Part shown: positions 17,653 to 26,487 of the stretch, piece by piece
Layout: every line of letters starts with the position of its first letter
How positions within the stretch are numbered: the stretch's first letter is position 1
Origin: Liquorilactobacillus satsumensis DSM 16230 = JCM 12392
Lineage (GTDB): Bacteria > Bacillota > Bacilli > Lactobacillales > Lactobacillaceae
Reading direction: 5' to 3'
Assembly: GCF_001435195.1 (NCBI RefSeq)
Contig: NZ_AZFQ01000055.1
Location: 108,120 to 159,025, forward strand
DNA: 50,906 nt
Program-made: the position numbers and the translations under genes
The notes under the pieces: model-generated
What the model was told of the DNA's origin: nothing
The model's input: the letters and a program-made list of their open reading frames with translations, nothing else
Database searches by the model: none

Positions 17653-18930
17653 ATGGTAGAAATAAATCTTCCATACGATCGAGGAGTTATTACTGCTAAG
17701 ATTCCACAAGAAAAACTGGCAGGGACTTTGGTCTCAAAAGCAGCGACCTATAAAGCCGCATTTTCAGAAAATGAATTAGTTGAACGTTCCCTGAATAATC
17801 CGATTGGGAGTCCCTCATTAGAGAGCCTGGCGGCAGGAAAGAAAAACATTGTCATTATTAGTTCTGACCACACACGACCAGTACCGTCACATATTATTAC
17901 ACCAATTCTGCTGCGTCGTTTGCGTACCGCAGCACCCGAGGCACGGATTAGAATTTTAGTTGCTACTGGTTTCCATCGACCATCGACGCATGCGGAGTTG
18001 GTTGCTAAATATGGTGAACAAATTGTGGCAAACGAAGAAATTGTGATGCATATGTCTCAAAATGATGAGGACATGGTTAAAATCGGTAAATTACCTTCAG
18101 GCGGTGACTTGATTATTAATAAAGTTGCAGCTGAAGCGGACCTCTTAATCTCAGAAGGATTCATTGAATCGCACTTTTTTGCGGGCTTTTCTGGTGGACG
18201 TAAATCTGTTTTACCAGGAATCGCGTCTTATAAGACAATCATGGCAAATCATTCAGGTGAATTTATTGATGACAAGCATTCACGTACAGGAAACTTGCAA
18301 CACAATCTAATTCATCATGACATGGTCTATGCAGCTAAAAAAGCTGGTCTACGATTCATTTTGAATGTTGTGTTAGACGAAGATAAGAAGATTATTGGTT
18401 CCTTTGCAGGAGATCTCGAAGCAGCACATAAAAAAGGAACGGATTTTGTAGCTGATTTAGCCGGAGTCAAAGCGGTTAAAAGCGAAATTACGATCTCTAC
18501 CAATGGCGGATATCCCTTGGATCAGAACATTTACCAAGCGGTTAAGGGGATGACAGCTGCAGAAGCAACAAATAAACAAAATGGCACGATTATTATGGTT
18601 GCCGGTTGTCGTGATGGTCATGGTGGAGAAGGTTTTTATCATAATATTGCCGATGTAGCGGATCCCCAAGAATTCTTGGATGCAGCTATTAATACCCCCC
18701 GCTTGGAAACTGTTCCAGACCAGTGGACGTCTCAAATTTTAGCGCGGATTTTGGTTAACCATCATGTAATCTTTGTCTCTGACCTTGTTGATCCGGCTTT
18801 GATTACTAAAATGCACATGGAATTGGCTAAAACACTTGATGAAGCTCTGGAAAAGGCATATGAACGCGAAGGACAGGCAGCAAAAGTTACTGTTATTCCA
18901 GATGGCCTGGGCGTCATTGTAAAGGATTAA
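17653..18930 (+). CDS. larA: Nickel-dependent lactate racemase LarA
   Basis: A 425-residue enzyme (424 in L. plantarum) that interconverts L- and D-lactate with the nickel-pincer nucleotide cofactor. All known key residues sit at the same numbers as in the L. plantarum enzyme: Asp72 and Arg75 (SSDHTRPVP), His108 (ATGFHRPST), His174 and Lys184 (IESHFFAGFSGGRKSVLPG; Lys184 attaches the cofactor), and His200 (MANHSG; nickel ligand). First gene of larA-B-C-E-D, divergent from larR. D-lactate made this way serves cell wall precursors in lactobacilli. Cytoplasmic. Confidence 0.97.
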   Translation: MVEINLPYDRGVITAKIPQEKLAGTLVSKAATYKAAFSENELVERSLNNPIGSPSLESLAAGKKNIVIISSDHTRPVPSHIITPILLRRLRTAAPEARIRILVATGFHRPSTHAELVAKYGEQIVANEEIVMHMSQNDEDMVKIGKLPSGGDLIINKVAAEADLLISEGFIESHFFAGFSGGRKSVLPGIASYKTIMANHSGEFIDDKHSRTGNLQHNLIHHDMVYAAKKAGLRFILNVVLDEDKKIIGSFAGDLEAAHKKGTDFVADLAGVKAVKSEITISTNGGYPLDQNIYQAVKGMTAAEATNKQNGTIIMVAGCRDGHGGEGFYHNIADVADPQEFLDAAINTPRLETVPDQWTSQILARILVNHHVIFVSDLVDPALITKMHMELAKTLDEALEKAYEREGQAAKVTVIPDGLGVIVKD

Positions 18931-18933
18931 TTG

Positions 18934-19698
18934 ATGGAACAAAGTGAGATGTTGCAGTTCTTGCAACAAGTTGCCCAACAAAAGGTCTCTCCTGAAGAGG
19001 CATTGGTAAAGCTCAAGAATACAGGATTTACCGAATTAGAATATGCCAAAATTGATACTGAGCGGACCGTGCGCACGGGGTATCCAGAAGTTATCTATGG
19101 AGCAGGCAAGACAGCTGCCCAAATTGTCGGGATTGTACAGGCAATGAAACAGCAAAAACAACCAATCCTGGCTACTAGGGTAACCGCGAAAAAGGCTGCT
19201 GCTGTTTTAGCGCAGGAACCACAACTGCAATATGATCAGATTGCACAAACGCTGCGACTGCCAGCAGCCCAAATTGAGCAAAACGGTGAAATTGCAGTCG
19301 TGACGGCTGGAACGTCGGACATCAATGTTGCTGAGGAGGCTGCCGTGACCGCTGAATTTTTCGGTAACCGGGTTACACGAATTTATGATGTTGGAGTCGC
19401 AGGGATTCAACGGCTTTTCTCCAAGTTGGACCTGATTCGGCGGGCAAATGTTGTGATTGTGATTGCAGGAATGGAAGGTGCCTTGACTAGCGTAGTGGGC
19501 GGTTTGGTTGATGTTCCCGTAATTGCGGTGCCTACTAGTGTGGGTTATGGCAGCCACCTGAACGGTCTGACTCCTTTGCTTTCAATGTTGAATAGTTGTG
19601 CAGCCGGAATCAGCGTAGTCAATATCGACAATGGGTTTGGCGCGGCCTACAATGCCAGCATGATCAATCATTTAGCACAGGGGGGAAAGGACGAATGA
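18934..19698 (+). CDS. larB: LarB, pyridinium-3,5-bisthiocarboxylate cofactor biosynthesis carboxylase/hydrolase
   Basis: A 254-residue protein whose C-terminal half resembles PurE-type AIR carboxylases ([53 protein letters not shown]). LarB carboxylates the pyridinium ring of nicotinic acid adenine dinucleotide and cleaves the phosphoanhydride. Cys222 in [20 protein letters not shown] is the likely substrate-binding Cys. The ATG at 18934 is preferred over the TTG at 18931 from its spacing to AAGGA. It begins 3 bases after larA and overlaps larC by ATGA. Confidence 0.95.
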   Translation: MEQSEMLQFLQQVAQQKVSPEEALVKLKNTGFTELEYAKIDTERTVRTGYPEVIYGAGKTAAQIVGIVQAMKQQKQPILATRVTAKKAAAVLAQEPQLQYDQIAQTLRLPAAQIEQNGEIAVVTAGTSDINVAEEAAVTAEFFGNRVTRIYDVGVAGIQRLFSKLDLIRRANVVIVIAGMEGALTSVVGGLVDVPVIAVPTSVGYGSHLNGLTPLLSMLNSCAAGISVVNIDNGFGAAYNASMINHLAQGGKDE

Positions 19699-20924
19699 AG
19701 ACATTAGTTTTAGATGCTTTTTCAGGAATTAGCGGAGATATGTTTTTAGGAGCACTCTTTTCCTTAGGATTGTCTCAGACTGATTTGGAGAATGAACTAG
19801 CCAAATTACATGTTTCAGGATTCCATTTAACGGTTAAGCAGACTGAACGCTCAAGCATTTCAGGGGTCGATTTTGATGTTGTACTGGCTGACCACCAGCA
19901 CAAGGATAATGGCGTTACTGAGCACGGACATCATCATGGCAGAAATTTTCAGATGATTCAAACATTGTTGCAAAAAAGTACCTTGAAAGAAAAGGTTAAG
20001 CAACGGGCATTGATGATGTTCAAAGAGATTGCACTGGCAGAAAGTCAGGTGCATCACAAAGACTTAAATGAAGTTCACTTTCATGAAGTAGGTGCCTTGG
20101 ATTCAATTGTAGATCTTGTAGGGGCGGCAATTGCTGTCGAGCTGTTAGGGATTGATCAGATTGTGGTAAATAACTTGGCAGACGGGACAGGGACAATCAA
20201 GATTGCTCATGGCGTTGTTCCTGTACCAGTTCCAGCCGTAATGCAGATGCGTTTAGGAACGAATATCCCGGTGCAACAACGTTTCGACGTACATACGGAA
20301 CTAGTGACACCTACAGGAATGGCAATTGTTAAATGCCTGGCACAGTCTTTTAATGTTACAACAACACCGGGAGTTTTAGAAAAAACTGGTTATGGCTTTG
20401 GCAAGCGCGCGACTGGCAGTTTAAATGCTTTACGTGCAAGTCTGTTCAATTCTAAACTGAGCGCTCAGGAAGTTGCACAAACTCAAGACCAGGTAATGTT
20501 GCTGGAAACTAATTTGGATGATATTACCGGTGAACAACTCGGCGATGCTATCCAGGGCTTAATGGAACTTGGCGCTAAAGATGCGTGGAGCGTGCCAATC
20601 ATGATGAAAAAGGGACGTCCGGCATACAAATTATGTGTGTTGCTTGCGCCACAGCAAAAGCAACAGTTACTTGAGTATTTATTTGCACAAACTTCTGCGA
20701 TCGGTGTGCGGTCCCAACTGCTCCAGCGCGAAATTATGCAACGCCAGTTAAAAACAGCTAAGACGTCTTTGGGAGAAATCAAAATTAAACAACTGAGCTA
20801 CCAAGGAATCAGCAAATTTTCGCTGGAGCATGATGAGCTTTTAAGGCTGGCAGCTAAGTGGCACAGACCAGTGTTTGAGGTAGAACAGCAAATTTTAGCA
20901 GAGCTTCAAGAAAAAGTTAATTGA
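19695..20924 (+). CDS. larC: LarC, CTP-dependent nickel insertase, single reading frame
   Basis: A 409-residue protein; LarC inserts nickel into the pincer cofactor using CTP. N-terminal [22 protein letters not shown], a His-rich loop (HGHHHG, about residue 75) that probably binds nickel, and [11 protein letters not shown] are family features. The ATG overlaps the larB stop (ATGA). In L. plantarum the gene is split into larC1 and larC2, joined by programmed ribosomal frameshifting; here one uninterrupted frame covers both halves. The stop lies within the ribosome binding site region of larE. Confidence 0.95.
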   Translation: MKTLVLDAFSGISGDMFLGALFSLGLSQTDLENELAKLHVSGFHLTVKQTERSSISGVDFDVVLADHQHKDNGVTEHGHHHGRNFQMIQTLLQKSTLKEKVKQRALMMFKEIALAESQVHHKDLNEVHFHEVGALDSIVDLVGAAIAVELLGIDQIVVNNLADGTGTIKIAHGVVPVPVPAVMQMRLGTNIPVQQRFDVHTELVTPTGMAIVKCLAQSFNVTTTPGVLEKTGYGFGKRATGSLNALRASLFNSKLSAQEVAQTQDQVMLLETNLDDITGEQLGDAIQGLMELGAKDAWSVPIMMKKGRPAYKLCVLLAPQQKQQLLEYLFAQTSAIGVRSQLLQREIMQRQLKTAKTSLGEIKIKQLSYQGISKFSLEHDELLRLAAKWHRPVFEVEQQILAELQEKVN

Positions 20925-20938
20925 GGAAGGAAATTAAA

Positions 20939-21775
20939 ATGAAGACATTAACAGAAAAAGAAAACAAGTTACAAAGTGTAATTGCAGGTTACGACCGAGT
21001 TGTAGTAGGTTTTTCAGGCGGAATTGATTCAACCGTTGTCTTAAAGGAAGCACTCAATACTTTGGGCACACAGAATGTGCTAGCAGTTGTTGCCAACTCG
21101 GAACTTTTTGCAGATGAAGAGTATCAAAAAGCTGTTAAATTGGCAAATGAGCTCGGAGCACAAGTTCAAGGAATACAACTTGACTACTTAGCAGAAGAAC
21201 ATGTTAAGCATAATACACCAGAATCATGGTATTACATGAAGAAGATTTTTTACCAGTCACTAAATAAAGTTGCTGCGCAGTTTTCAGCAACTGCCGCATT
21301 AGATGGGATGATTATGGATGACAATGCAGATTTTCGTCCAGGGTTGCGTGCGCGCGATGAAGAAGGTGCGGTTTCTGTTTTGCAGGTAGCTGGAATGTAT
21401 AAGAAGGAAGTCCGTGAACTTGCACACAAGTTAGGACTTGAGAACTGGAACAAGGTTGCGTCTTGCTCTGTTTCTTCTCGTTTCCCATATTACACGGAAT
21501 TGACAAGTACAAAAGTCCAACGTGTAATCGCAGCCGAAGGATATTTAAGAGCGCAAGGCTTTGCAACTGTCAGAGTTCGTGTGCATGAGCAAATTGCACG
21601 CATTGAAGTACCAGCAACTGATTTAGCAGCACTTATTGCAGAAAAAGCACAAATTGCTCAAAAATTACAGCAGTTGGGTTACGAGTATGTAACTGTTGAT
21701 TTACAAAACTTTGAGAGCGGGCGGATGAACAAAACACTCTCAGCTACAGAAAAGAAGAAAGTATTAGTGGGGTAG
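20939..21775 (+). CDS. larE: LarE, sacrificial sulfur transferase of the pincer cofactor
   Basis: A 278-residue PP-loop enzyme. FSGGIDSTV (residues 25-33) is the ATP-binding PP-loop. Cys176 in KVASCSVSSRFPY matches the number and context of the L. plantarum LarE Cys176, whose sulfur is transferred to the cofactor, leaving dehydroalanine. So this is the single-cysteine sacrificial type, not the iron-sulfur type with three cysteines. GAGGAAGG precedes the ATG at 20939. Here larE comes before larD, while L. plantarum has larD first. Confidence 0.96.
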   Translation: MKTLTEKENKLQSVIAGYDRVVVGFSGGIDSTVVLKEALNTLGTQNVLAVVANSELFADEEYQKAVKLANELGAQVQGIQLDYLAEEHVKHNTPESWYYMKKIFYQSLNKVAAQFSATAALDGMIMDDNADFRPGLRARDEEGAVSVLQVAGMYKKEVRELAHKLGLENWNKVASCSVSSRFPYYTELTSTKVQRVIAAEGYLRAQGFATVRVRVHEQIARIEVPATDLAALIAEKAQIAQKLQQLGYEYVTVDLQNFESGRMNKTLSATEKKKVLVG

Positions 21776-21782
21776 AGTTGAC

Positions 21783-22502
21783 ATGCATTATTCTTTATTA
21801 GTTCGTTGTATTGCAGAATTTATTGGAACAGCCGTGATGGTTGCATTAGGCAATGGGTCAGTTGCTAATGTTGAGTTAAAAGGAACTAAAGGGTTTCACG
21901 GTGGCTGGGTGTTGATCGGCTTTGGTTATGGAATTGGAGTAATGATTCCTGCACTGATGTTTGCAACTGTTTCAGGAGCACAAATTAACCCGGCAATGAC
22001 GATTGCACTTGCTGTGACAGGCGGCTTTCCTTGGAAGGAAGTCGTGCCATATGTTGTAGCGCAGTTATTAGGGGCCATCTTTGGTCAATTATTAATTGTG
22101 CTGGCATATCGACCTTATTATGCCGAAACAACTAATCCAGAGGCTATTCTAGGAACCTTCTCGACAATTGATGCAGCTAATAGTTGGCTGAATGGTTTTA
22201 TTAACGAGTTTATTGGGACTTTCTTATTAGTAATGGGTGCTTTAAGCATCACAGCTGATAAGGTTGATTCTCGGGCTGATTTTATTGGATTAGGCTTTTT
22301 GGTAATGTGCTTGGTGGTTTCATTTGGAGGCCCAACTGGTCCAGCTTTGAACCCCGCACGTGATATTGGGCCTAGGTTGCTGCATGCTTTATGGCCTTTT
22401 GAATTCAAAGGCAGTTCGCAATTCAGTTATAGCTGGGTTCCGATTGTTGCACCTACAGCAGGTGCGATTGTAGCTGCAGTTATTTATCAGAGTATTTTCT
22501 AG
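21783..22502 (+). CDS. larD: LarD, aquaporin-family lactic acid channel
   Basis: A 239-residue major intrinsic protein with six membrane segments and both NPA loops (AQINPAMTIAL and GPALNPARDIGPR). The long second half-loop and the Asp after NPAR are typical of aquaglyceroporins. In L. plantarum the LarD protein lets lactic acid cross the membrane. Last gene of the operon, starting 7 bases after larE; the repeat with terminator follows. The channel role is taken from the operon context. Confidence 0.93.
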   Translation: MHYSLLVRCIAEFIGTAVMVALGNGSVANVELKGTKGFHGGWVLIGFGYGIGVMIPALMFATVSGAQINPAMTIALAVTGGFPWKEVVPYVVAQLLGAIFGQLLIVLAYRPYYAETTNPEAILGTFSTIDAANSWLNGFINEFIGTFLLVMGALSITADKVDSRADFIGLGFLVMCLVVSFGGPTGPALNPARDIGPRLLHALWPFEFKGSSQFSYSWVPIVAPTAGAIVAAVIYQSIF

Positions 22503-22533
22503 TTTTATCGTCAAAATTTTTCAAAAACTTAAA

Positions 22534-22652
22534 GAGAGTGTGACATAGGTCGGGAAAATTCGAGTTAGACGGAGAATTTTGACTTATGGAACACGTTTAT
22601 CCGGAATAAAAGAGGGGCTGTGACAAAATTTAACTTTTGTCACAGCCCTTTT
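22534..22652 (+). repeat. Intergenic repeat family 1, copy B (internally deleted)
   Basis: Starts GAGAGTGTGACATAGGTCGG and ends in the same terminator palindrome, but the central block of about 50 bases seen in copies A and C is missing, with the break at a short GAG repeat. Confidence 0.88.
22614..22652. terminator. Terminator of the lar operon, inside repeat copy B
   Basis: GGGCTGTGACAAAA and TTTTGTCACAGCCC pair almost perfectly and run into TTTTTT. It also stands at the end of the leftward SRPBCC gene. Confidence 0.85.
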
Positions 22653-22705
22653 TTATAAAGTAAATACAAGATTTAGATTCTTATTAGGTATATGCAGGTT
22701 AACGC

Positions 22706-23137
22706 TTAGTTCTCCAAACGGGGGAGTTTTTCAATAAGTGAAGCCAAGTTATTCAAATTAACATTAAAAGTATGTTTCGCAATTGGTGCCAGTAATTTTA
22801 AGGGGAGTTGGAGATTTGTTTTTTCCGGGATGTAAAGCTCTTCTTGCAAAACACTAACACCAGCAGCTGTTTCAGTTATTGTAAAAACAATTTGATATGC
22901 TAATTTGCCACCTGTACTTTGGTATCTAATATGGTTGCCGGCTGTGCTTAGTGTGATTGTTTCATGCTGATTAAGTGCAGCTTCTGCGCGCTTGATAATG
23001 AACTTAGCACCCTCTTGGTTTACTGTGGTAATTTCTGGAACCCATTCAAGTAAGTATTGGGGATGGACTAGAACTTCTTTAACCCTTTCAAGCTCTGCAT
23101 TAACTGAAACAATGTTAGAAAATAATTTATATTGCAT
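22706..23137 (-). CDS. SRPBCC family protein
   Basis: A 143-residue protein with the START/Bet v1-like pattern: an N-terminal strand and helix (VSVNAELERVKEVLVHPQYLLEWVPEI), a run of alternating beta strands, and a long amphipathic C-terminal helix (HTFNVNLNNLASLIEKL). Such proteins bind hydrophobic ligands or act as cyclases; no function can be given. GAGGAGG lies 8 bases before the ATG at 23137. It is downstream of the PlcR-like gene on the same strand, 75 bases away, and may share its transcript. Confidence 0.75.
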   Translation of the reverse strand: MQYKLFSNIVSVNAELERVKEVLVHPQYLLEWVPEITTVNQEGAKFIIKRAEAALNQHETITLSTAGNHIRYQSTGGKLAYQIVFTITETAAGVSVLQEELYIPEKTNLQLPLKLLAPIAKHTFNVNLNNLASLIEKLPRLEN

Positions 23138-23211
23138 AATCAAGACCTCCTCGATTTGATGGTCTTAATATACTAAATTTCAGAAATAAGAGATAATCAG
23201 AATACTGATAT

Positions 23212-24036
23212 TTAAAGCTCCTCATTTGTTTTTTCGCCAAAAAGATCTTTTAGAAAAAGACTGCGGCGGTGTGCTTCTAATTGTTGGTCAGCCTGACCAC
23301 TTTCTTTAGCGATTTGCGCGCGTAGCTGATAACAGTTAGCCAGCATATAATGTGAGTTATGAGCGGTGATATAAGTAATCGCATCTTCCAACCACTTAAG
23401 CGCACTATTTATGTGATCAGCCTCGTAATTAATTAATGCCGCCAGATAAAAAACAATATTTAAATTTTCGACGTAATTATCATCTTTGATTGAACTTGTG
23501 GCCTTTTTCAAAAGGTTGAAAGCAGCTTGAAGATGCCCTTGTTTAACTTTAATAAGCCCTAGAGAAATAAGACTTAAACGTTTTAAGGGTGAAGCAGTTC
23601 GACTTTCCTCAGCGCTAATCGCGAGTCTTAAATTTTGCGCTGCTTCACTTAGATTGGCGTCGAGGTGAAGCTTAGCCACCCCCAAATAATAATAATATGC
23701 TTGGGTCTGTTCAGCTGTTTGTACATGAGCAATTGTTTCAGTAGCGAGCAAGAAATTTTTCAAAGCTGCATAGTCGTGCTTGTTGCATAATTCAGTCAAT
23801 TTCTGATTGAAATTTTGCTGAGTGCTAATCTCAAAATCTTTTAGCAAACTGATTTCTGTCAAGCTGATTGATAGGCGCTGGCACAAGTTGATTAATAATT
23901 TTGCACTTGGCAGATACTTGCCGTTTTCTATTGCCGACAACATTGACTGAGCACAGATCCCTTTAGCAGTTTCTTTTTGTGAAAAATTCAGCTGGTTACG
24001 TCTTTTTTTTAATGAAATTCCAAGTTGATTATGCAA
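23212..24036 (-). CDS. PlcR/Rgg-like (RRNPP) regulator, HTH plus TPR repeats, no peptide gene found
   Basis: A 274-residue protein: N-terminal XRE helix-turn-helix (residues about 5-60, LGISLKKRRNQLNFSQKETAKGI) followed by helical repeats of TPR type. GICAQSMLSAIENGKYLPS and FNQKLTELCNKHDYAALKNFL resemble the matching stretches of Bacillus PlcR, as I remember it. RRNPP proteins bind short secreted peptides that re-enter the cell. Unlike the similar gene at 29940-30788, no convincing pheromone gene lies next to it. AAGGAGG precedes the ATG. Confidence 0.82.
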   Translation of the reverse strand: MHNQLGISLKKRRNQLNFSQKETAKGICAQSMLSAIENGKYLPSAKLLINLCQRLSISLTEISLLKDFEISTQQNFNQKLTELCNKHDYAALKNFLLATETIAHVQTAEQTQAYYYYLGVAKLHLDANLSEAAQNLRLAISAEESRTASPLKRLSLISLGLIKVKQGHLQAAFNLLKKATSSIKDDNYVENLNIVFYLAALINYEADHINSALKWLEDAITYITAHNSHYMLANCYQLRAQIAKESGQADQQLEAHRRSLFLKDLFGEKTNEEL

Positions 24037-24384
24037 GAAGGCCTCCTTATATTTAAATCCATTATAATGCGAATGAGTCTCATTTAGTAAGAGTAATTTT
24101 ATTTTTGGGACTTAATTGTGGAATACTTGCTTCAGTAAGATTACCAATAGCACACTTTAGTTTACGAGCTGAGCGTGTGTTTACCAAGATTTACACAAAT
24201 CCCGCGTTTTTTAAGGTGTCTGCCGAATAATAAAGGTGATTCAGATGTACCATAGAGTTGTATTAGCGTGTGGCAAGCCATCTTTTTACTTAGCTCTAAT
24301 CAATTTAATGGGCCCATGAACTGAGGATCCAAATGCTTGCTGGTAATTTTTCTTTATTTAATACAAAAATAGGAGGAGTCCCAA
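24037..24384. other. 348-base gap between PlcR-like gene and alpha-glucosidase
   Basis: Left end: the promoter and operator of the PlcR-like gene. Middle: a 24-codon reading frame at 24249-24323 (MYHRVVLACGKPSFYLALIN, then LMGP) after AAAGGTGA; it may be a chance frame or an upstream ORF of the alpha-glucosidase. Right end: AGGAGGAG for the glucosidase. No cre box was seen. Confidence 0.4.
24061..24089 (-). promoter_or_regulatory. Promoter with palindrome in its spacer, for the PlcR-like gene
   Basis: On the minus strand TATAAT (24066-24061) lies 17 bases after TACTAA. The spacer contains AATGAG-T-CTCATT (24072-24084), a perfect 13-base palindrome, a likely binding site of the regulator itself. 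Confidence 0.5.
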
Positions 24385-26061
24385 ATGAAAAATACCCGTT
24401 GGTGGAAAAACGAATTAGTCTATCAAGTCTATCCGCGTTCTTTTCAGGATACTAATAACGACGGAATAGGTGATTTAAGGGGCGTTATTCAACATTTAGC
24501 TTATTTTAAATCATTGGGGGTGACGATGCTTTGGATTTCGCCAGTCTATCAATCACCGATGGTTGATATGGGTTACGATATCTCGGATTACGAGGCAATT
24601 GATCCACAATTTGGAACAATGGCCGATTTTGATGAATTGCTTGAAAAGGCTCAAAAAATGAAAATCAAGCTAATTATGGATTTGGTAATTAATCACACTT
24701 CAGATCAACATGCATGGTTCAAACAAGCGCTTGCTACACCAGATAGTCCGTACAGAAATTACTATATTTTCAAAACTACAGCTAATGGGAAAGCTCCCAA
24801 TAATTGGCGCAGCATTTTTGGAGGTTCAACGTGGACGGAAGTCCCGCATGAACCAGGGACCTTTTACTTTCATACTTTTGCTCCGCAGCAACCGGATCTT
24901 AACTGGGAAAATCCACAATTGCGGCAAAAAATTTATCAGATGATAAACTGGTGGCTGGATAAAGGAATTGCAGGATTCAGAATTGATGCAATTACGCATT
25001 TGAAAAAGGATCTTGACTGGGCTAGTTTGCCCGCAGATGGAGCGGACGGGCTAGTTACGGTCACTAAAAAAGGTCAGAATCGCCCAGGATTAGAGCTATT
25101 TTTGGATGAATTGAAAAAAGAAACATTTGACAAATATCACGCTGTCACGATCGGTGAAGCTTATGGTGTTCCTAAAAAGGATTTGGCAAAATTTATCGGT
25201 CCAGCAGGCTACTTTTCAATGATTTTTGATTTTAGTTACATTAACATCGATGTTGCTGATGTTGATGAGTGGGATCGCGGACATGCAAATTGGTCAGTAA
25301 CTGATTTAAAGCAGATTATTTTTGAATATCATGCTGCCATTCAAGCGGTCGCTGGCTGGACAGCCAATGTGCTCGAGAACCATGATCAACCGCGGGTACT
25401 GTCAAAATTGATCAAGGATAAACGCTACCAGACGCCCACAGCAGCTAAAGCACTGGCGACAATGTATTATTTTTTGCCAGGAGTTCCATTTATTTATCAA
25501 GGGCAAGAAATTGGAATGAAGAATTTTGAGCGTCAGAGCATTAAAGAGTTTAATGACGTTTCATCACTCAATAACTATCAAGTTGCACTTGCAGCCGGCC
25601 AGGATACAAAAACAGCCTTGGCGTTAGTTAATGAACGTTCACGGGATAATGCACGGACACCAATGCAGTGGGATAGCAGCCAATATGGGGGATTTTCACA
25701 AACACAGCCATGGCTGAAAATGGGCACCGATATCCAAGGCATTAATGTGGCGGCAGAAGAAGTCGATCCGACCTCAACGTTGAATTATTATCGCCAATTG
25801 GCTAAAGTTCGGCAGGATCCGCAGTATCATGCCATTTTTATTGAGGGTTCATTGGAAGAACTGAAAGATATTCCAGCCGATGTCCTTGGCTATCAAAGAG
25901 TCTGGCAGCAGCGGGCAATTTTAGTGTTAGTTAATCTGTCTCCAAATGAACAACACGTTACAATTTCAGCAGGAAGGGTACTCATAAACAATCAAACCAC
26001 GCTCGACAAAACAGCCGATACAATCAACTTAAGACCATATCAGGCTGTAGTTTTAGGATAA
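24385..26061 (+). CDS. GH13 alpha-glucosidase (oligo-glucosidase type)
   Basis: A 558-residue intracellular enzyme of glycoside hydrolase family 13. Conserved regions: DLVINHTS, GFRIDAITHLKK (catalytic Asp near residue 200), TIGEAYG (acid/base Glu near 257) and LENHDQPR (transition-state Asp near 333); QVYPRSFQDTNNDGIGDLRG is the N-terminal family signature with a calcium-like loop. The residue after the catalytic Asp is Ala, where typical oligo-1,6-glucosidases have Val, so 1,4- or mixed linkage is possible. No signal peptide. AGGAGGAG precedes the ATG. It is not next to a sugar transporter or regulator. Confidence 0.9.
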   Translation: MKNTRWWKNELVYQVYPRSFQDTNNDGIGDLRGVIQHLAYFKSLGVTMLWISPVYQSPMVDMGYDISDYEAIDPQFGTMADFDELLEKAQKMKIKLIMDLVINHTSDQHAWFKQALATPDSPYRNYYIFKTTANGKAPNNWRSIFGGSTWTEVPHEPGTFYFHTFAPQQPDLNWENPQLRQKIYQMINWWLDKGIAGFRIDAITHLKKDLDWASLPADGADGLVTVTKKGQNRPGLELFLDELKKETFDKYHAVTIGEAYGVPKKDLAKFIGPAGYFSMIFDFSYINIDVADVDEWDRGHANWSVTDLKQIIFEYHAAIQAVAGWTANVLENHDQPRVLSKLIKDKRYQTPTAAKALATMYYFLPGVPFIYQGQEIGMKNFERQSIKEFNDVSSLNNYQVALAAGQDTKTALALVNERSRDNARTPMQWDSSQYGGFSQTQPWLKMGTDIQGINVAAEEVDPTSTLNYYRQLAKVRQDPQYHAIFIEGSLEELKDIPADVLGYQRVWQQRAILVLVNLSPNEQHVTISAGRVLINNQTTLDKTADTINLRPYQAVVLG

Positions 26062-26483
26062 TCGATGTGGCAGCATAATCTATGAATTCTCATAAGTATG
26101 ATAGCAATCGCGGTGTTTAGAAACTTTTTTGCGTAAATTGAGCAGGTCCTGAGCTAAACTTATTTGCACAAAAAGGTTTTTTGCTGTGCAGTGATTCTTG
26201 GGTGTCGCTGTTAGGCAGGCAAAAAATATGGGGTTAAAAGGCAAATAAGCAGCAAATCTTTATAATATAGTTAAAAAAAACGTAAATAATTCTTAACATA
26301 GAGTGAAACTGTTCCTGAGGTTTAGATAATATAATAATATTAAAATAAGTTAGTTAATCAGCTTTTAGATGGATACATGTTGACCTTTGGGTTTCTACCG
26401 AAAAGGGTTGGAAGCTGGCAAGCGGGAATCAGAAAAAATCTGCATGCACTTTAATAAAGGAGCAGGCACTTTTGAGGGGTAAG
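26062..26483. other. Intergenic leader before the P-type ATPase gene
   Basis: Contains a TATAAT at 26330-26335 with a weak -35, and then a stretch that can fold: CAGCTT (about 26360) pairs with AAGCTG (about 26412), enclosing CCTTT and AAAGG that flank GGGTTTCTACC. A second hairpin, CAGA-AAAAA-TCTG, follows. It may be a regulatory leader of the ATPase gene, but I cannot match it to a known riboswitch. Confidence 0.4.
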
Positions 26484-26487
26484 ATGG

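Noticed and set aside
20200-20500. Programmed frameshift in larC
   Set aside because: The frame is continuous from 19695 to 20924, so none is needed.
24249-24323. Pheromone gene for the PlcR-like regulator
   Set aside because: The 24-codon frame has a ribosome binding site but no signal sequence or PapR-like end; kept only as a possible upstream frame.
26385-26402. Purine riboswitch, from GTTTCTACC
   Set aside because: The other invariant parts (TATA before P2, CCGTAAA loop, GACTATG after P3) are missing and the gene is an ion pump.
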